Positions 17,103 through 25,486 of a DNA stretch of 64,000 nt are shown here, piece by piece. The first letter of the stretch is position 1, and every line of letters starts with the position of its first letter. The stretch lies in the NCBI RefSeq assembly GCF_000174355.1, contig NZ_ACIS01000009.1, positions 124,001 to 188,000 of the forward strand. Reading direction: 5' to 3'. This DNA is from Pseudogulbenkiania ferrooxidans 2002 (GTDB lineage: Bacteria > Pseudomonadota > Gammaproteobacteria > Burkholderiales > Chromobacteriaceae). The notes beneath the pieces were generated by a model. The model was not told the origin of the DNA and ran no database searches. It saw only the letters and a program-made list of their open reading frames with translations. A program made the translations under genes and the position numbers.

Positions 17103-18263
17103 TCACACACCGAATACCAGGTGACCGGCAAAGGCGCGACGCAGCGGTGGCAGCACGTCGAGTGCCATCATGCCGGCGCCGCGCACGGTTTTGACCAGCG
17201 GCGAATGACCGTCGAACAGGCGGATCAGGCCATGGGTGAAACCCACCACGGCATGACTGTCGATCTTGCGTGCCCCGGCGAAGACGGCGAGGGCTCGGGC
17301 ATCGCCCGGATCGGCCACCCCCTCCAAGGCGTCGGCTAGACCGGCCGCGTCGCGCAGGCCCAGATTGAGTCCCTGCGCCGCGACCGGATGCATGGTCTGA
17401 GCGGCGTTGCCGATCAGCGCCACGCGCCCGCTGACCAGTCGGTTGGCCTGCTTGAGCGCGAGCGGGAACACCGCGCGCGGTCCCGCCGTGAGAATCCGCC
17501 CCTGGCGTTCGCCGAAGGCCTGCTGCAACTCGGCGATGAGCACGCTGTCGTCGCTATCACGCAATCGAACGGCGTCGTCGGCGCTGCGCGTCCACACCAG
17601 CATGAAACCGTCGCCGTGCGGCAGCAGCGCCAGTGGACCGTGCGCGGCAAAACGCTCGTAGGCCACGCCCTGCGGCGGCCGTTCGGTGGTGATCGGCGCC
17701 AGCACCGCGCATTGGCGGTAATCGTGGCTCAGGCGCTTGACGCCGGGCAGGGTGGCGGCGAGTTCGCCCCCTTCGGCAAGCACCACCAGCCGCGCGGTGA
17801 GCATGCCCGGCCCCTCGGGGCTGGTCACGGTCAGCCGTGCGTAATGCGGCAGCGACTTCACCGACTCCACCCGGCTCTGCCACAACACCATGACCCCGGC
17901 GCTTTCCAGCGCGGCGTTGAGCGATGCGGTCAGCACCGGGTAGTCGACCACCACGCCCAGGTGCGGCAGCGCCAGGTCGGCACGGTCGAGCACGGTGCGG
18001 CCGCAGCTGCCCTGCTGCGATACGTGCACGGTGTCGATCGCCGTTGCGGCCAGCTCGTCCGGCCAGCCGCCGGCGTCACGCAGCATCTGGCGACTGGCCC
18101 AGGACAGCGCCAGCGCGCGCGCGTCGCGGATCGGCGCCTCCTTGGCGCGCGCCTCCACCAGCAGCACGCGGCGCCCGGCGCGGGCAAAACGTAGGGCAGC
18201 CAAGGCGCCGACCGGGCCGCCTCCGACTACCACGATATCGGCGTGTTCAGGGTTTACTGTCAT
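17103..18263 (-). CDS. ubiH: 2-octaprenyl-6-methoxyphenol hydroxylase-type enzyme
   Basis: The 386-residue FAD monooxygenase has ADIVVVGGGPVGALAALRFA at the N terminus, RLVVLAEGGELA in the mid-region and the second FAD block RVALIGNAAQTMHPVAAQGLNLGLRDA. It performs one ring hydroxylation in ubiquinone synthesis. Identification as UbiH rests on family similarity and on its place 42 bases after pepP, the usual partner. The NAAQ in place of the common DAAH in the second FAD motif is typical of UbiH. Element B follows the stop directly. Confidence 0.9.
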   Translation of the reverse strand: MTVNPEHADIVVVGGGPVGALAALRFARAGRRVLLVEARAKEAPIRDARALALSWASRQMLRDAGGWPDELAATAIDTVHVSQQGSCGRTVLDRADLALPHLGVVVDYPVLTASLNAALESAGVMVLWQSRVESVKSLPHYARLTVTSPEGPGMLTARLVVLAEGGELAATLPGVKRLSHDYRQCAVLAPITTERPPQGVAYERFAAHGPLALLPHGDGFMLVWTRSADDAVRLRDSDDSVLIAELQQAFGERQGRILTAGPRAVFPLALKQANRLVSGRVALIGNAAQTMHPVAAQGLNLGLRDAAGLADALEGVADPGDARALAVFAGARKIDSHAVVGFTHGLIRLFDGHSPLVKTVRGAGMMALDVLPPLRRAFAGHLVFGV

Positions 18264-18305
18264 CGTTTCGTTGCTTCACCAGAGTCATTCTGCCGATGCC
18301 GCAGC

Positions 18306-19601
18306 TCATTGCGCGCGCATCAGGTCCTCGATTTCCTGCACGCCCTTGGGCACCGCCGCGGTGTACACCTCGCGGCCGGTTTCGGTCACCAGCACGTCAT
18401 CCTCGATGCGGATGCCGATATTGTGGAACGCCGCCGGCACGTTGTCGGCCGGACGGATGTAGAGTCCCGGCTCGATGGTGGTGCACATGCCCGGTTGGTA
18501 GCTCCGCCACTCGCCGCCCTGCTTGCGCTGGCCGACATCGTGCACGTCGAGCCCGATCATGTGGCCGATGCTGTGCATGTAGAACTGGCGGAAGGCGCCG
18601 GATTCGATCACGCCGTCCACCGTGCCTTGCAGCAGCTTCAGGTCGAGCATGCCGCGCACCAGCACCTGCAACGCGGCGTCGCCGGGGGCCGTCCACACCG
18701 CGCCGGGCTTGACCGCGTCGATGCCCGCCAGCTCGGCGGCCAGCACCACTTCGTACAGATCGCGCTGCGGGCCGCTGAAGCGGCCGTTGACCGGGAAGGT
18801 TCGGGTGATGTCCGCGGCATAGCCATTCAGCTCGCAGCCGGCGTCGATCAGCAGCATCTCGCCATCGTTGAGCCGGCAGTCGTTGCCGACGTAATGCAGC
18901 GTGCAGGCATTGGCTCCGCCGGCGACAATGCTCTCGTAGGCCGGGAAACGCGCGCCGTGGCTGACGAAGGTGTGCAGCAGTTCGGCCTCGACCTGGTATT
19001 CGTAGCGTCCGGGGCGGGTGGACTGCATGGCGCGCACGTGCGCCTCAGCCGAAATCTGTCCGGCGCGGCGCAGCGTGGCGATCTCGCCAGGGTCCTTGAC
19101 CATGCGCATTTCGTCGAGCGGCACCAGCAGGTCGCCGAAACGCGGGGGAGCCTGTTCCCCGGTGCGGAAGCGGGCGCGCACGGCATTGAGCCAGCCCGCT
19201 ACCTGCTGGTCGAATGCCGGGCTTCGGCCAACGTTCCACCATAATTGCGGCTGCCCCGAGAGCAGATCCGGCAGTCGCTGATCAAGCTCGGAAACGGGAT
19301 AGGCCTCGTCGAAGCCGAATTGCTCCTTCGCCCCTTCCGGGCCGTGGCGGAAACCGTCCCAGATTTCCCGCTCCAGGTTCTTTTCACGGCAGAACAGGAT
19401 GGACTTGCCGGCGCGGGCATCGAGCACCAGCACCGCCCCCGGCTCGGCGAAACCGGTGAGATAGAGGAAATGGCTGTCGGGCCGGTATGGGTAATGGGTG
19501 TCCGCGTTGCGGATGGCTTCGGGCGCGGTGGGCAGGATCGCCATCCCCTCCCCGATCTGGCTCATCAGGCGCTGGCGGCGGGCGACATGGGTCTGGGTCA
19601 T
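18306..19601 (-). CDS. pepP: Xaa-Pro aminopeptidase (PepP, M24B)
   Basis: The 431-residue cytoplasmic metallopeptidase removes N-terminal residues before proline. The pita-bread fold metal ligands are visible in LLIDAGCELNGYAADITRTFPVNG (two Asp), YMHSIGHMIGLDVHD (His), TIEPGLYI (Glu) and IRIEDDVLVT (Glu). The ATG at 19601 (MTQTHVARRQRL) fits homologues; GGGGAG lies 12 bases upstream, slightly far. The upstream in-frame extension lies in element E and is not coding. It heads pepP-ubiH-hydroxylase-dsbC. Confidence 0.95.
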   Translation of the reverse strand: MTQTHVARRQRLMSQIGEGMAILPTAPEAIRNADTHYPYRPDSHFLYLTGFAEPGAVLVLDARAGKSILFCREKNLEREIWDGFRHGPEGAKEQFGFDEAYPVSELDQRLPDLLSGQPQLWWNVGRSPAFDQQVAGWLNAVRARFRTGEQAPPRFGDLLVPLDEMRMVKDPGEIATLRRAGQISAEAHVRAMQSTRPGRYEYQVEAELLHTFVSHGARFPAYESIVAGGANACTLHYVGNDCRLNDGEMLLIDAGCELNGYAADITRTFPVNGRFSGPQRDLYEVVLAAELAGIDAVKPGAVWTAPGDAALQVLVRGMLDLKLLQGTVDGVIESGAFRQFYMHSIGHMIGLDVHDVGQRKQGGEWRSYQPGMCTTIEPGLYIRPADNVPAAFHNIGIRIEDDVLVTETGREVYTAAVPKGVQEIEDLMRAQ

Positions 19602-19654
19602 GGTGTCATCTTTCTCCCCGGGATGGCCGTGGGACGTCGGATAGCTGCCGGCAA

Positions 19655-19826
19655 GAGCCTGTCTCAGTAAACGAGCGAGCCAAGGCAGGTTGAGCGCCAC
19701 CGGAGCACAGGAACCGGAATGTACACAGAGTACATGAGGATTCCTGATCGCTGAGCGAATTAAAATTCGCACGCAGTCCGCTGGCGCTCAAGATGCGAAG
19801 GCACAGCCGCCTAATGAGATGGGCTC
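19655..19826. repeat. Intercistronic inverted-repeat element E
   Basis: A 172-base element between the VanZ-like gene and pepP. Ends: left GAGCCTGTCTCAGTAAACG; the right end read on the other strand is GAGCCCATCTCATTAGGCG, agreeing at most positions. Inside is a strong hairpin with arms around AGGAACCGGAATGTAC and GTACATGAGGATTCCT, then the block AAAATTCGCACGCAG shared with elements A and D. Its right end lies 26 bases past the stop of the VanZ-like gene. Confidence 0.7.
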
Positions 19827-19851
19827 CAAGACCGGCAAAATGACGCTCAGT

Positions 19852-20211
19852 TTACACCGCCTTGCCGGCTGGCGCGACGAAGCGGCCCAGTCCCGCCAGC
19901 GCCAGCGAGGCCCCCAAGACATCGGCCAGGGCGTCCAGCCACTCCGCCGCGCGATCGGCGGTCAGCCAGGCCTGCAGCCCCTCGGACACTCCCGCCCAGA
20001 GCGCACAGGCAAGCCAGGCCGCGCACACGGCATGCGGCAAGCCGGCACGGCGCCAGCCCCAGCCCAGCAAGCCGGCCTGCACCGCGAACAGCGCAAAGTG
20101 GCCGATCTTGTCGAAATGGGGAAGCGCAGACGGCTCCCCCGCCGGCTTCAGCAGCAGCCACAGCGACAGCCCCCACCACAGCAAGGCCGGCAGCAACGTT
20201 CGGTAAGACAT
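19852..20211 (-). CDS. VanZ-like membrane protein
   Basis: The 119-residue inner-membrane protein has about four hydrophobic segments and the VanZ-family signatures DKIGHFALFAVQAGLL and SEGLQAWLTADRAAEWLDALADVLG. VanZ relatives are of unknown biochemical function; the namesake gives low teicoplanin resistance. The ATG at 20211 has GGGAG eight bases upstream and is preferred to one six codons earlier. Element E follows the gene, and a terminator-like hairpin precedes it. Confidence 0.85.
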   Translation of the reverse strand: MSYRTLLPALLWWGLSLWLLLKPAGEPSALPHFDKIGHFALFAVQAGLLGWGWRRAGLPHAVCAAWLACALWAGVSEGLQAWLTADRAAEWLDALADVLGASLALAGLGRFVAPAGKAV

Positions 20212-20229
20212 GGATGCGCTCCCAAACAA

Positions 20230-20262
20230 GCAAAAGGCCCACCATCATGGCAGGCCTTGCAG
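20230..20262 (-). terminator. Terminator-like hairpin after elements C and D
   Basis: On the minus strand AAGGCCTGCC pairs with GGTGGGCCTT around a five-base loop and runs into TTTTG. It lies past both elements C and D, so the yebC transcript probably includes them before ending here. Confidence 0.65.
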
Positions 20263-20278
20263 GACATTGGACCCGGCT

Positions 20279-20406
20279 AAGCGCTTGAGGAAGAAATCGT
20301 AGCGAGCGCGCCGAGGCCGGTTCGAGAAGCACAGCCGTACATAAGGGTGCGGCGAGCATCACCGGCCCGGGATCCGGGTGCGCAGCAGATGTATTCCCCA
20401 GCGCTT
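20279..20406. repeat. Intercistronic inverted-repeat element C
   Basis: A 128-base element with ends AAGCGCT and AGCGCTT, extended by imperfect pairing of TTGAGGAAGAAATC with GATGTATTCCCC. Its interior GTTCGAGAAGC...CGGCGAGCATCACCGG matches element B closely. It abuts element D head to tail with no gap. Confidence 0.72.
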
Positions 20407-20550
20407 AGAGTGGCTAACAAAACCCAGCGAAGCGGTCCCTGCCAGGCGCGCTGCCGCAGACAGTACAAATAGTACGGCAAGTGCTTGCTGGACGAATCAA
20501 AGATTCGCACGCGAGCGCAACAACACAGGGAGGGTTTTCTTAGCCGCTCT
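20407..20550. repeat. Intercistronic inverted-repeat element D
   Basis: A 144-base element with 19-base ends: left AGAGTGGCTAACAAAACCC and, on the other strand from the right end, AGAGCGGCTAAGAAAACCC (two differences). It holds a hairpin with CAGTAC/GTACGG arms and the block AAAGATTCGCACGC shared with elements A and E. Its right end is two bases from the yebC stop codon. Confidence 0.72.
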
Positions 20551-20552
20551 AT

Positions 20553-21278
20553 TTAGTCGTCCATCACGGCAGAGGTGTACACCTCCTGCACGTCGTCCAG
20601 GTCTTCCAGCGCGTCGAGCAGCTTCTGCATGCGCTCGGCGTCTTCGCCGGTCAGCTCGGTTTCGTTCAGCGCGCGCATGGTCACTTCGCCCATTTCCGCC
20701 TTGAAGCCGGCCGCTTCCAGCGCGCCCTTGATCTCGGTGAATTCGTAGGGCGCGGTAATCACCTCGATCGAACCATCGTCGTTGGTGACAACGTCTTCGG
20801 CACCGGCTTCCAGCGCCGCTTCCATCAGCGCATCCTCGTCGACACCCGGCGCGAACACCAGGTAGCCGCAGTGCTTGAACTGGAACGCCACGCAGCCGTC
20901 GGTACCCATGTTGCCGCCGTACTTGCTGAAGGCGTGGCGCACGTCGGCCACAGTACGGGTCTTGTTGTCGGTCATGCAATCGACCATCACGGCCGCACCG
21001 CCGATACCGTAACCCTCGTAGCGGATTTCCACGTAGTCGACGCCTTCCAGCGTGCCGGCGCCACGGTCGATGGCGCGCTGCACGTTGTCTTTCGGCATGT
21101 TGGCGCCCCAGGCCTTGTCGACCGCCAGACGCAGACGCGGGTTGGTGTCGATATCGCCGCCGCCAAGACGGGCGGCAACGGTAATTTCCTTGATCAGTCG
21201 GGTAAAGATCTTGCCGCGCTTGGCGTCCGCGCGTTCTTTCTTATGCTTGATGTTCGCCCATTTGCTGTGGCCAGCCAT
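20553..21278 (-). CDS. yebC: YebC/PmpR-family regulator (TACO1-like)
   Basis: The 241-residue protein starts [23 protein letters not shown], the family signature, and continues with [25 protein letters not shown] and [39 protein letters not shown]. YebC proteins bind DNA as regulators and are also described as translation factors that relieve ribosome stalling. Length is normal. The ATG at 21278 is the conserved start. Two tandem repeat elements follow the stop, and the fliR terminator lies just upstream. Confidence 0.95.
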   Translation of the reverse strand: MAGHSKWANIKHKKERADAKRGKIFTRLIKEITVAARLGGGDIDTNPRLRLAVDKAWGANMPKDNVQRAIDRGAGTLEGVDYVEIRYEGYGIGGAAVMVDCMTDNKTRTVADVRHAFSKYGGNMGTDGCVAFQFKHCGYLVFAPGVDEDALMEAALEAGAEDVVTNDDGSIEVITAPYEFTEIKGALEAAGFKAEMGEVTMRALNETELTGEDAERMQKLLDALEDLDDVQEVYTSAVMDD

Positions 21279-21295
21279 AGTCGCCTCAGTCAGTA

Positions 21296-21315
21296 ATAAA
21301 GGCCGCAACGCGGCC
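21296..21315 (-). terminator. Terminator of the flagellar operon after fliR
   Basis: On the minus strand GGCCGC-GTT-GCGGCC is followed by TTTATTA, 40 bases beyond the fliR stop and just before yebC. The stem is short, so some read-through is likely. Confidence 0.65.
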
Positions 21316-21355
21316 GGGTTGAGTCCGATGAAATCGGCGACATGTTACCAGAAAG

Positions 21356-22132
21356 CTACCCCGACTTCAGCATGCCCTGCATGAAGGCGAAGGCCTCGCG
21401 ATAGATGGATTCGATCGCCGGCACCATCAGCGGCACCGACAGGTAGAGCGCGGCAAAACCGACCAGCAGGGTAAGCGGGAAGCCGAAAGTGAAGATGTTG
21501 AACTGCGGCGAGGCGCGGGTCATCACGCCGATGGCAAGGTTGGTCACCAGCAAGGCCGCCACCACCGGCAACGCCAGCCACAGCCCCCAGTTGAAGATAT
21601 GCCCCCCCCACTCCGCCAACGCCTTGAGCCGGTCGGGCGGCAGCGTCATGCCGATAGGCAGGGTGCGAAAGCTTTCGAGCAGGATCTCGATCACCACCTG
21701 ATGCCCGCCCATCAACAGAAACAGCAGGAAGGTGAACAGCGTCAGGATACGCGCGATGGTCGGCACCTGCGCCGCGTTGATCGGGTCGTAGAACGAGGCG
21801 AAGCCCAGGCCCATCTGCGTCCCCATGACGAAGCCGGCCATCTCGACCGCGGTGATGACCACGCGCATCACCAGACCCAGGGCGAGCCCGATGAGCAGCT
21901 GCTGCACCAGCACCGCCACGCCCTCGGCCGAAACCACCGGGATGGCCGGCTGAGGCGGCAGCAGCGGCACCAGCAGCAAGGTCAGCAGCAGTGCAAAACC
22001 GGCCTTGAACCGGGCCGGGGCGGAACGCGACGAGAACAGCGGGTCGGCCAGCAGCACGCCCATGATGCGGGCGAAGGGCCAGACGAACAGGCTGACCAGC
22101 GCGTTGATCTGAAGGTCGCTGATCGGAAACAT
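21356..22132 (-). CDS. fliR: Flagellar export gate protein FliR
   Basis: The 258-residue polytopic membrane protein is part of the FliPQR export gate at the centre of the flagellar type III secretion system. It shows several hydrophobic helices, GLGFASFYDPINAAQVPTIARIL, typical of FliR/YscT, and the C-terminal amphipathic region. The ATG shares one base with the fliQ stop (TGATG). It is the last gene of the leftward flagellar block. Confidence 0.95.
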   Translation of the reverse strand: MFPISDLQINALVSLFVWPFARIMGVLLADPLFSSRSAPARFKAGFALLLTLLLVPLLPPQPAIPVVSAEGVAVLVQQLLIGLALGLVMRVVITAVEMAGFVMGTQMGLGFASFYDPINAAQVPTIARILTLFTFLLFLLMGGHQVVIEILLESFRTLPIGMTLPPDRLKALAEWGGHIFNWGLWLALPVVAALLVTNLAIGVMTRASPQFNIFTFGFPLTLLVGFAALYLSVPLMVPAIESIYREAFAFMQGMLKSG

Positions 22133-22401
22133 CAGCCGATCGCGTTGGGGATGCTCTGGAACAGCCGCACGGTGTAGTCGACCAGCGTATTGATCATCCA
22201 CGGCCCCGCCAGCACCAGGGTGACGAACAGCGCCAGCAGCTTGGGAATGAAGGTCAGGGTCATTTCGTTGATCTGGGTCGCCGCCTGCAGCACGCTGACC
22301 AGCAGACCGACCAACAGCGACACCAGCAACACCGGTGCCGCGACGATGATCAGGACGTACAGGGCGTTCTGGACGAGATTGATGACGAGTTCGGGACTCA
22401 T
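22132..22401 (-). CDS. fliQ: Flagellar export gate protein FliQ
   Basis: The 89-residue protein has two transmembrane helices (VLIIVAAPVLLVSLLVGLLVSVLQAATQINEMTLTFIPKLLALFVTLV is split by the polar QAATQINEMT hairpin) and is a full-length FliQ/YscS subunit of the export gate. It overlaps the GNAT gene by four bases upstream (ATGA) and fliR downstream, so all three are translationally coupled. Confidence 0.96.
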   Translation of the reverse strand: MSPELVINLVQNALYVLIIVAAPVLLVSLLVGLLVSVLQAATQINEMTLTFIPKLLALFVTLVLAGPWMINTLVDYTVRLFQSIPNAIG

Positions 22402-22883
22402 GGCAAGGCTTTCTTCATGATCCAGTTGTCGAGTGCAACGCCGTCGCGCCAGGCGATATGATCCGATTCGACGGCGAAACCGGCGCGCTCGAACACCGGG
22501 CGCGCGCCATGGCTGGCATAGACGGACAGCTCGGCCAGGCCGGCCTGGCGCCCCGTCGCCTCCAAGGCGGCGATGAGGCGGCTCGCCACGCCCTGCCCCG
22601 CCGCCCACGGGGCCACAAACAGCATGTCGAACTCGCCGTCGTCGGTCAGCCAGGCAAAGCCGGCAAGCGCCCCATCGTCGGCGACCGCCTTGAGCCCGGT
22701 ACTCCCTCCAAGGCGCCGCGCCCAGGCGGCTCGCCAGCTCGCCGGCATCGGACCGGGAGGCGCCCAGGCCACGCATTGCACCTCGGTGTAATGACGCCGT
22801 CCAAGCGCATGTACGGCGTCGACGAATAGCGCGTGGCAGGCGACTAGGTCGGCTTCGGCCAACGTGACGAGCGTAATGTTCAT
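22398..22883 (-). CDS. GNAT-family N-acetyltransferase inside the flagellar operon
   Basis: The 161-residue protein is a single GNAT domain: FDMLFVAPWAAGQGVASRLIAALE carries the acetyl-CoA pyrophosphate-binding motif and SVYASHGARPVFERAGF the usual C-terminal strand and helix. It is wedged between fliP and fliQ with four-base ATGA overlaps on both sides, so its translation is tied to the export gate genes. Family members modify small molecules or protein amino groups. In this position a flagellar or chemotaxis protein is a tempting substrate, but nothing in the sequence shows that. Confidence 0.88.
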   Translation of the reverse strand: MNITLVTLAEADLVACHALFVDAVHALGRRHYTEVQCVAWAPPGPMPASWRAAWARRLGGSTGLKAVADDGALAGFAWLTDDGEFDMLFVAPWAAGQGVASRLIAALEATGRQAGLAELSVYASHGARPVFERAGFAVESDHIAWRDGVALDNWIMKKALP

Positions 22884-23626
22884 CCGGTGTAGAAACTCCG
22901 TACCAGCGACCCCATCAGCAAGGTCCAGCCGTCCACCAGCACAAACAGCATCAGCTTGAACGGCAGGGAGATGATCACCGGCGATACCATCATCATCCCC
23001 ATTGCCATCAGGATGCTGGCCACCACCAGGTCGATGATCAGGAACGGGATGAAGACCATGAAGCCGATCTGGAACGCCGTCTTCAGCTCGCTGATGACGA
23101 AGGCCGGAATCAGGGTCTTCATCGACACCTCGGCCGGGGTGGGCGGCGCCGGCGACTGCGATACCTCGATGAAAAATGCCAGATCCTTCTCGCGCGTCTG
23201 CTTCAGCATGAACTCACGCATCGGCTTGCTGCCCTCCTCCAGCATCTGGGCAAAGCCGATCTTGTCCTCGGAGAACGGCACCCAGGCCTTGCTGTACACC
23301 TGGTCGAAGGTCGGCCCCATCACGAACAGCGTCAAAAACAGCGCCAGCCCGACCAGCACCTGGTTGGGCGGCGCCTGCATCGTGCCCATGGCCTGGCGCA
23401 GCAACGACAGCACGATGATGATGCGGGTGAACGAGGTCATCATCAGCAGCAGGGCCGGAATGAACGACAGCGCCGTCATGAACAGCAGCATCTGCAGGCT
23501 GAGCGAATAGCTCTGCCCGCCGCCGGCGGCCGGCGTGCTGTTCATCAGCGGCAGACCGGCAGCGTCGGCCAGCAGCGGGAACAGGCCTGCCAGCAGCAGG
23601 CCGGAGAAAACCAGAAAACGTTTCAT
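22880..23626 (-). CDS. fliP: Flagellar export gate protein FliP
   Basis: The 248-residue protein has a cleavable leader (FLVFSGLLLAGLFPLLADA), a cytoplasm-facing gate helix region (SFTRIIIVLSLLRQAMGTMQAPPNQVLVGLALFLT), the conserved EKDLAFFIEVSQ and the C-terminal helices with LIPAFVISELKTAFQIGF. It forms the pentameric core of the flagellar export gate. The ATG overlaps the fliO stop by four bases. Confidence 0.97.
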   Translation of the reverse strand: MKRFLVFSGLLLAGLFPLLADAAGLPLMNSTPAAGGGQSYSLSLQMLLFMTALSFIPALLLMMTSFTRIIIVLSLLRQAMGTMQAPPNQVLVGLALFLTLFVMGPTFDQVYSKAWVPFSEDKIGFAQMLEEGSKPMREFMLKQTREKDLAFFIEVSQSPAPPTPAEVSMKTLIPAFVISELKTAFQIGFMVFIPFLIIDLVVASILMAMGMMMVSPVIISLPFKLMLFVLVDGWTLLMGSLVRSFYTG

Positions 23627-24045
23627 GAAGCAGAGGGACCGGAAGGGGGACGGGAAGCGTTCAGCGCCTTCTTCAACCAGCGCGCGAACGGCTCGCCCGG
23701 GGTGGCGGCGGCATCGTCGGCGTCGTCCGGGCGCGGCAGGCGCGTCAGCAGGTTGACCGCCTGGGTCGTCACTCCCAGCACCAGCCATTCACCTTCCAGT
23801 TCGACGATCACCACCCGCTCGCGCTGCCCCACCATCAGACCGCTGACCACGCGCAGCCGGTGCGAGCCCGGCAGCATGCCGCCGCTCAAGCGGCGGAACA
23901 GCCAGGCCACGCCAACGATGGCAAGCAGCACGATGGCCAAGCCGATGACGACCTGCAACAGGCTCATCAACGGGCCGGGCGGCGACGTCGATGACGTGGC
24001 GGCGGCGGCCGGCAGCGCCAGCAACAACAATAACAAGCCGCGCAT
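23623..24045 (-). CDS. fliO: Flagellar biosynthesis protein FliO
   Basis: The 140-residue protein has a signal-like start, one transmembrane helix (LLQVVIGLAIVLLAIVGVAWLFRRL) and the FliO cytoplasmic domain RLRVVSGLMVGQRERVVIVELEGEWLVLGVTTQAVNLL. FliO stabilises FliP during export gate assembly. It lies one base after fliN and overlaps fliP by four bases, as in other fliMNOPQR operons. Confidence 0.93.
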   Translation of the reverse strand: MRGLLLLLLALPAAAATSSTSPPGPLMSLLQVVIGLAIVLLAIVGVAWLFRRLSGGMLPGSHRLRVVSGLMVGQRERVVIVELEGEWLVLGVTTQAVNLLTRLPRPDDADDAAATPGEPFARWLKKALNASRPPSGPSAS

Positions 24046-24046
24046 C

Positions 24047-24478
24047 TTATTTCTGCAATCGCCGGATGCGCTCGGCCGGGGTAATGATATCGGTGAGACG
24101 GATGCCGAACTTGTCGTTCACCACGACCACTTCACCCTGGGCGATCAGGCAGCCGTTCACCAGCACGTCCATCGGCTCGCCGGCCAGTCCGTCCAGCTCG
24201 ACCACCGAACCCTGCGCCAGTTGCAGCAGGTTGCGGATGGCGATGCGGGTGCGGCCCAGCTCCACGGTGAGCTGCACCGGGATGTCCAGGATCATGTCCA
24301 GGTTCTGCGGCACGCTGGCGCTGGCTGCCGCCGCACCGAACTCCTGGAACAGCGCATGGGCCGGCTGTACCGTTGCTTCGGCCTGGGCCTCGACCGACTC
24401 CTGCTCGGCCATGGCGGCCGCCCAGTCGTCCATCGACACCTCGTCTTCGCCCATATTCGATTGTTGCTCGTCACTCAT
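24047..24478 (-). CDS. fliN: Flagellar motor switch protein FliN
   Basis: The 143-residue switch protein has a variable acidic N terminus (to about residue 58) and the SpoA/FliN core LDIPVQLTVELGRTRIAIRNLLQLAQGSVVELDGLAGEPMDVLVNG, ending IRLTDIITPAERIRRL. It forms the lower C-ring with FliM. The ATG overlaps the fliM stop by four bases. Confidence 0.96.
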   Translation of the reverse strand: MSDEQQSNMGEDEVSMDDWAAAMAEQESVEAQAEATVQPAHALFQEFGAAAASASVPQNLDMILDIPVQLTVELGRTRIAIRNLLQLAQGSVVELDGLAGEPMDVLVNGCLIAQGEVVVVNDKFGIRLTDIITPAERIRRLQK

Positions 24479-25482
24479 TGTTGCTCTCCTCCAGCCTTGG
24501 GCTCGGCCAACTCGTGCGCCCCGGCCAGAATGGTTTCTACCTTCAGGGCATAGTGCCCCTGCACCGTGCCGTAAGTGCATTCGACCACCGGAATCCCCGA
24601 CACGTCGGCGATGATCATTTCCGGAATCTCCAGCGTCACGACGTCGCCCTGCTTCAGATTCAGCACCTGGCCCAGCGTCACGCTGGTACCGGCCAGCGTG
24701 GCGACCAAGTCGACCTCGGCCGCCTGCACCTGGCGCGACATCAGGCTGACCCAGCGATTGTCGACCTCGGTACGGTCGGCCTGCATGGTGCTCGACAACA
24801 CGTCGCGAATCGGCTCGACCATGGAGTACGGCAGGCAGACGTGGAACTCGCCGCCGCCCGCGCCCATCTCGATATGGAAGGTCATGGCCACCACCACCTC
24901 GGTCGGCGTCGCGATATTGGCAAACTGCGTGTTCATCTCCGAGCGCAGATAGACGAACTCGATCGGGTAGACCGGCTCCCAGGCCTTCTGGTACTCGGTG
25001 AACACCACCTCCAGCAGACGGCGGATGATGCGCTGCTCGGTGGGGGTGAAGTCGCGCCCCTCGACACGGACGTGATAGCGCCCGTCGCTGCCGAACAGGT
25101 TGTCGACCACCAGGAACACCAGGTCGGGGTCGAAGATCAACAGACCGGTGCCACGCAGCGGTTTGACGTGAACCAGGTTGAGGTTGGTCGGCACGACCAG
25201 ATTGCGGATGAACTCGCTGTACTTCTGCACCCGCACCGGCCCGACGGAGATTTCCGCGTTGCGCCGGATGAAGTTGAACAAGCCGATACGCAGGTTGCGG
25301 GCAAAACGCTCGTTGATGATCTCGAGCGTCGGCATGCGCCCGCGCACGATGCGTTCCTGACGACCGATGTCGTAGGTGCGAACACCCTGCGAGTCCTGGC
25401 CGCTGTCGTCCTCGGCCTCTTCTCCCGTGACACCCCGCAGAAGGGCATCGACCTCGTCCTGGGAGAGGATATCGTCGGCCAT
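24475..25482 (-). CDS. fliM: Flagellar motor switch protein FliM
   Basis: The 335-residue C-ring protein starts MADDILSQDEVDALLRGV, the CheY-P-binding N-terminal peptide, then has the middle domain with GTGLLIFDPDLVFLVVDNLFGSDGR and a C-terminal SpoA-like domain that pairs with FliN (TVTLGQVLNLKQGDVVTLEIPE-like). It receives the chemotaxis signal. It follows fliL by four bases and overlaps fliN. Confidence 0.97.
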   Translation of the reverse strand: MADDILSQDEVDALLRGVTGEEAEDDSGQDSQGVRTYDIGRQERIVRGRMPTLEIINERFARNLRIGLFNFIRRNAEISVGPVRVQKYSEFIRNLVVPTNLNLVHVKPLRGTGLLIFDPDLVFLVVDNLFGSDGRYHVRVEGRDFTPTEQRIIRRLLEVVFTEYQKAWEPVYPIEFVYLRSEMNTQFANIATPTEVVVAMTFHIEMGAGGGEFHVCLPYSMVEPIRDVLSSTMQADRTEVDNRWVSLMSRQVQAAEVDLVATLAGTSVTLGQVLNLKQGDVVTLEIPEMIIADVSGIPVVECTYGTVQGHYALKVETILAGAHELAEPKAGGEQQ

Positions 25483-25486
25483 GGCG

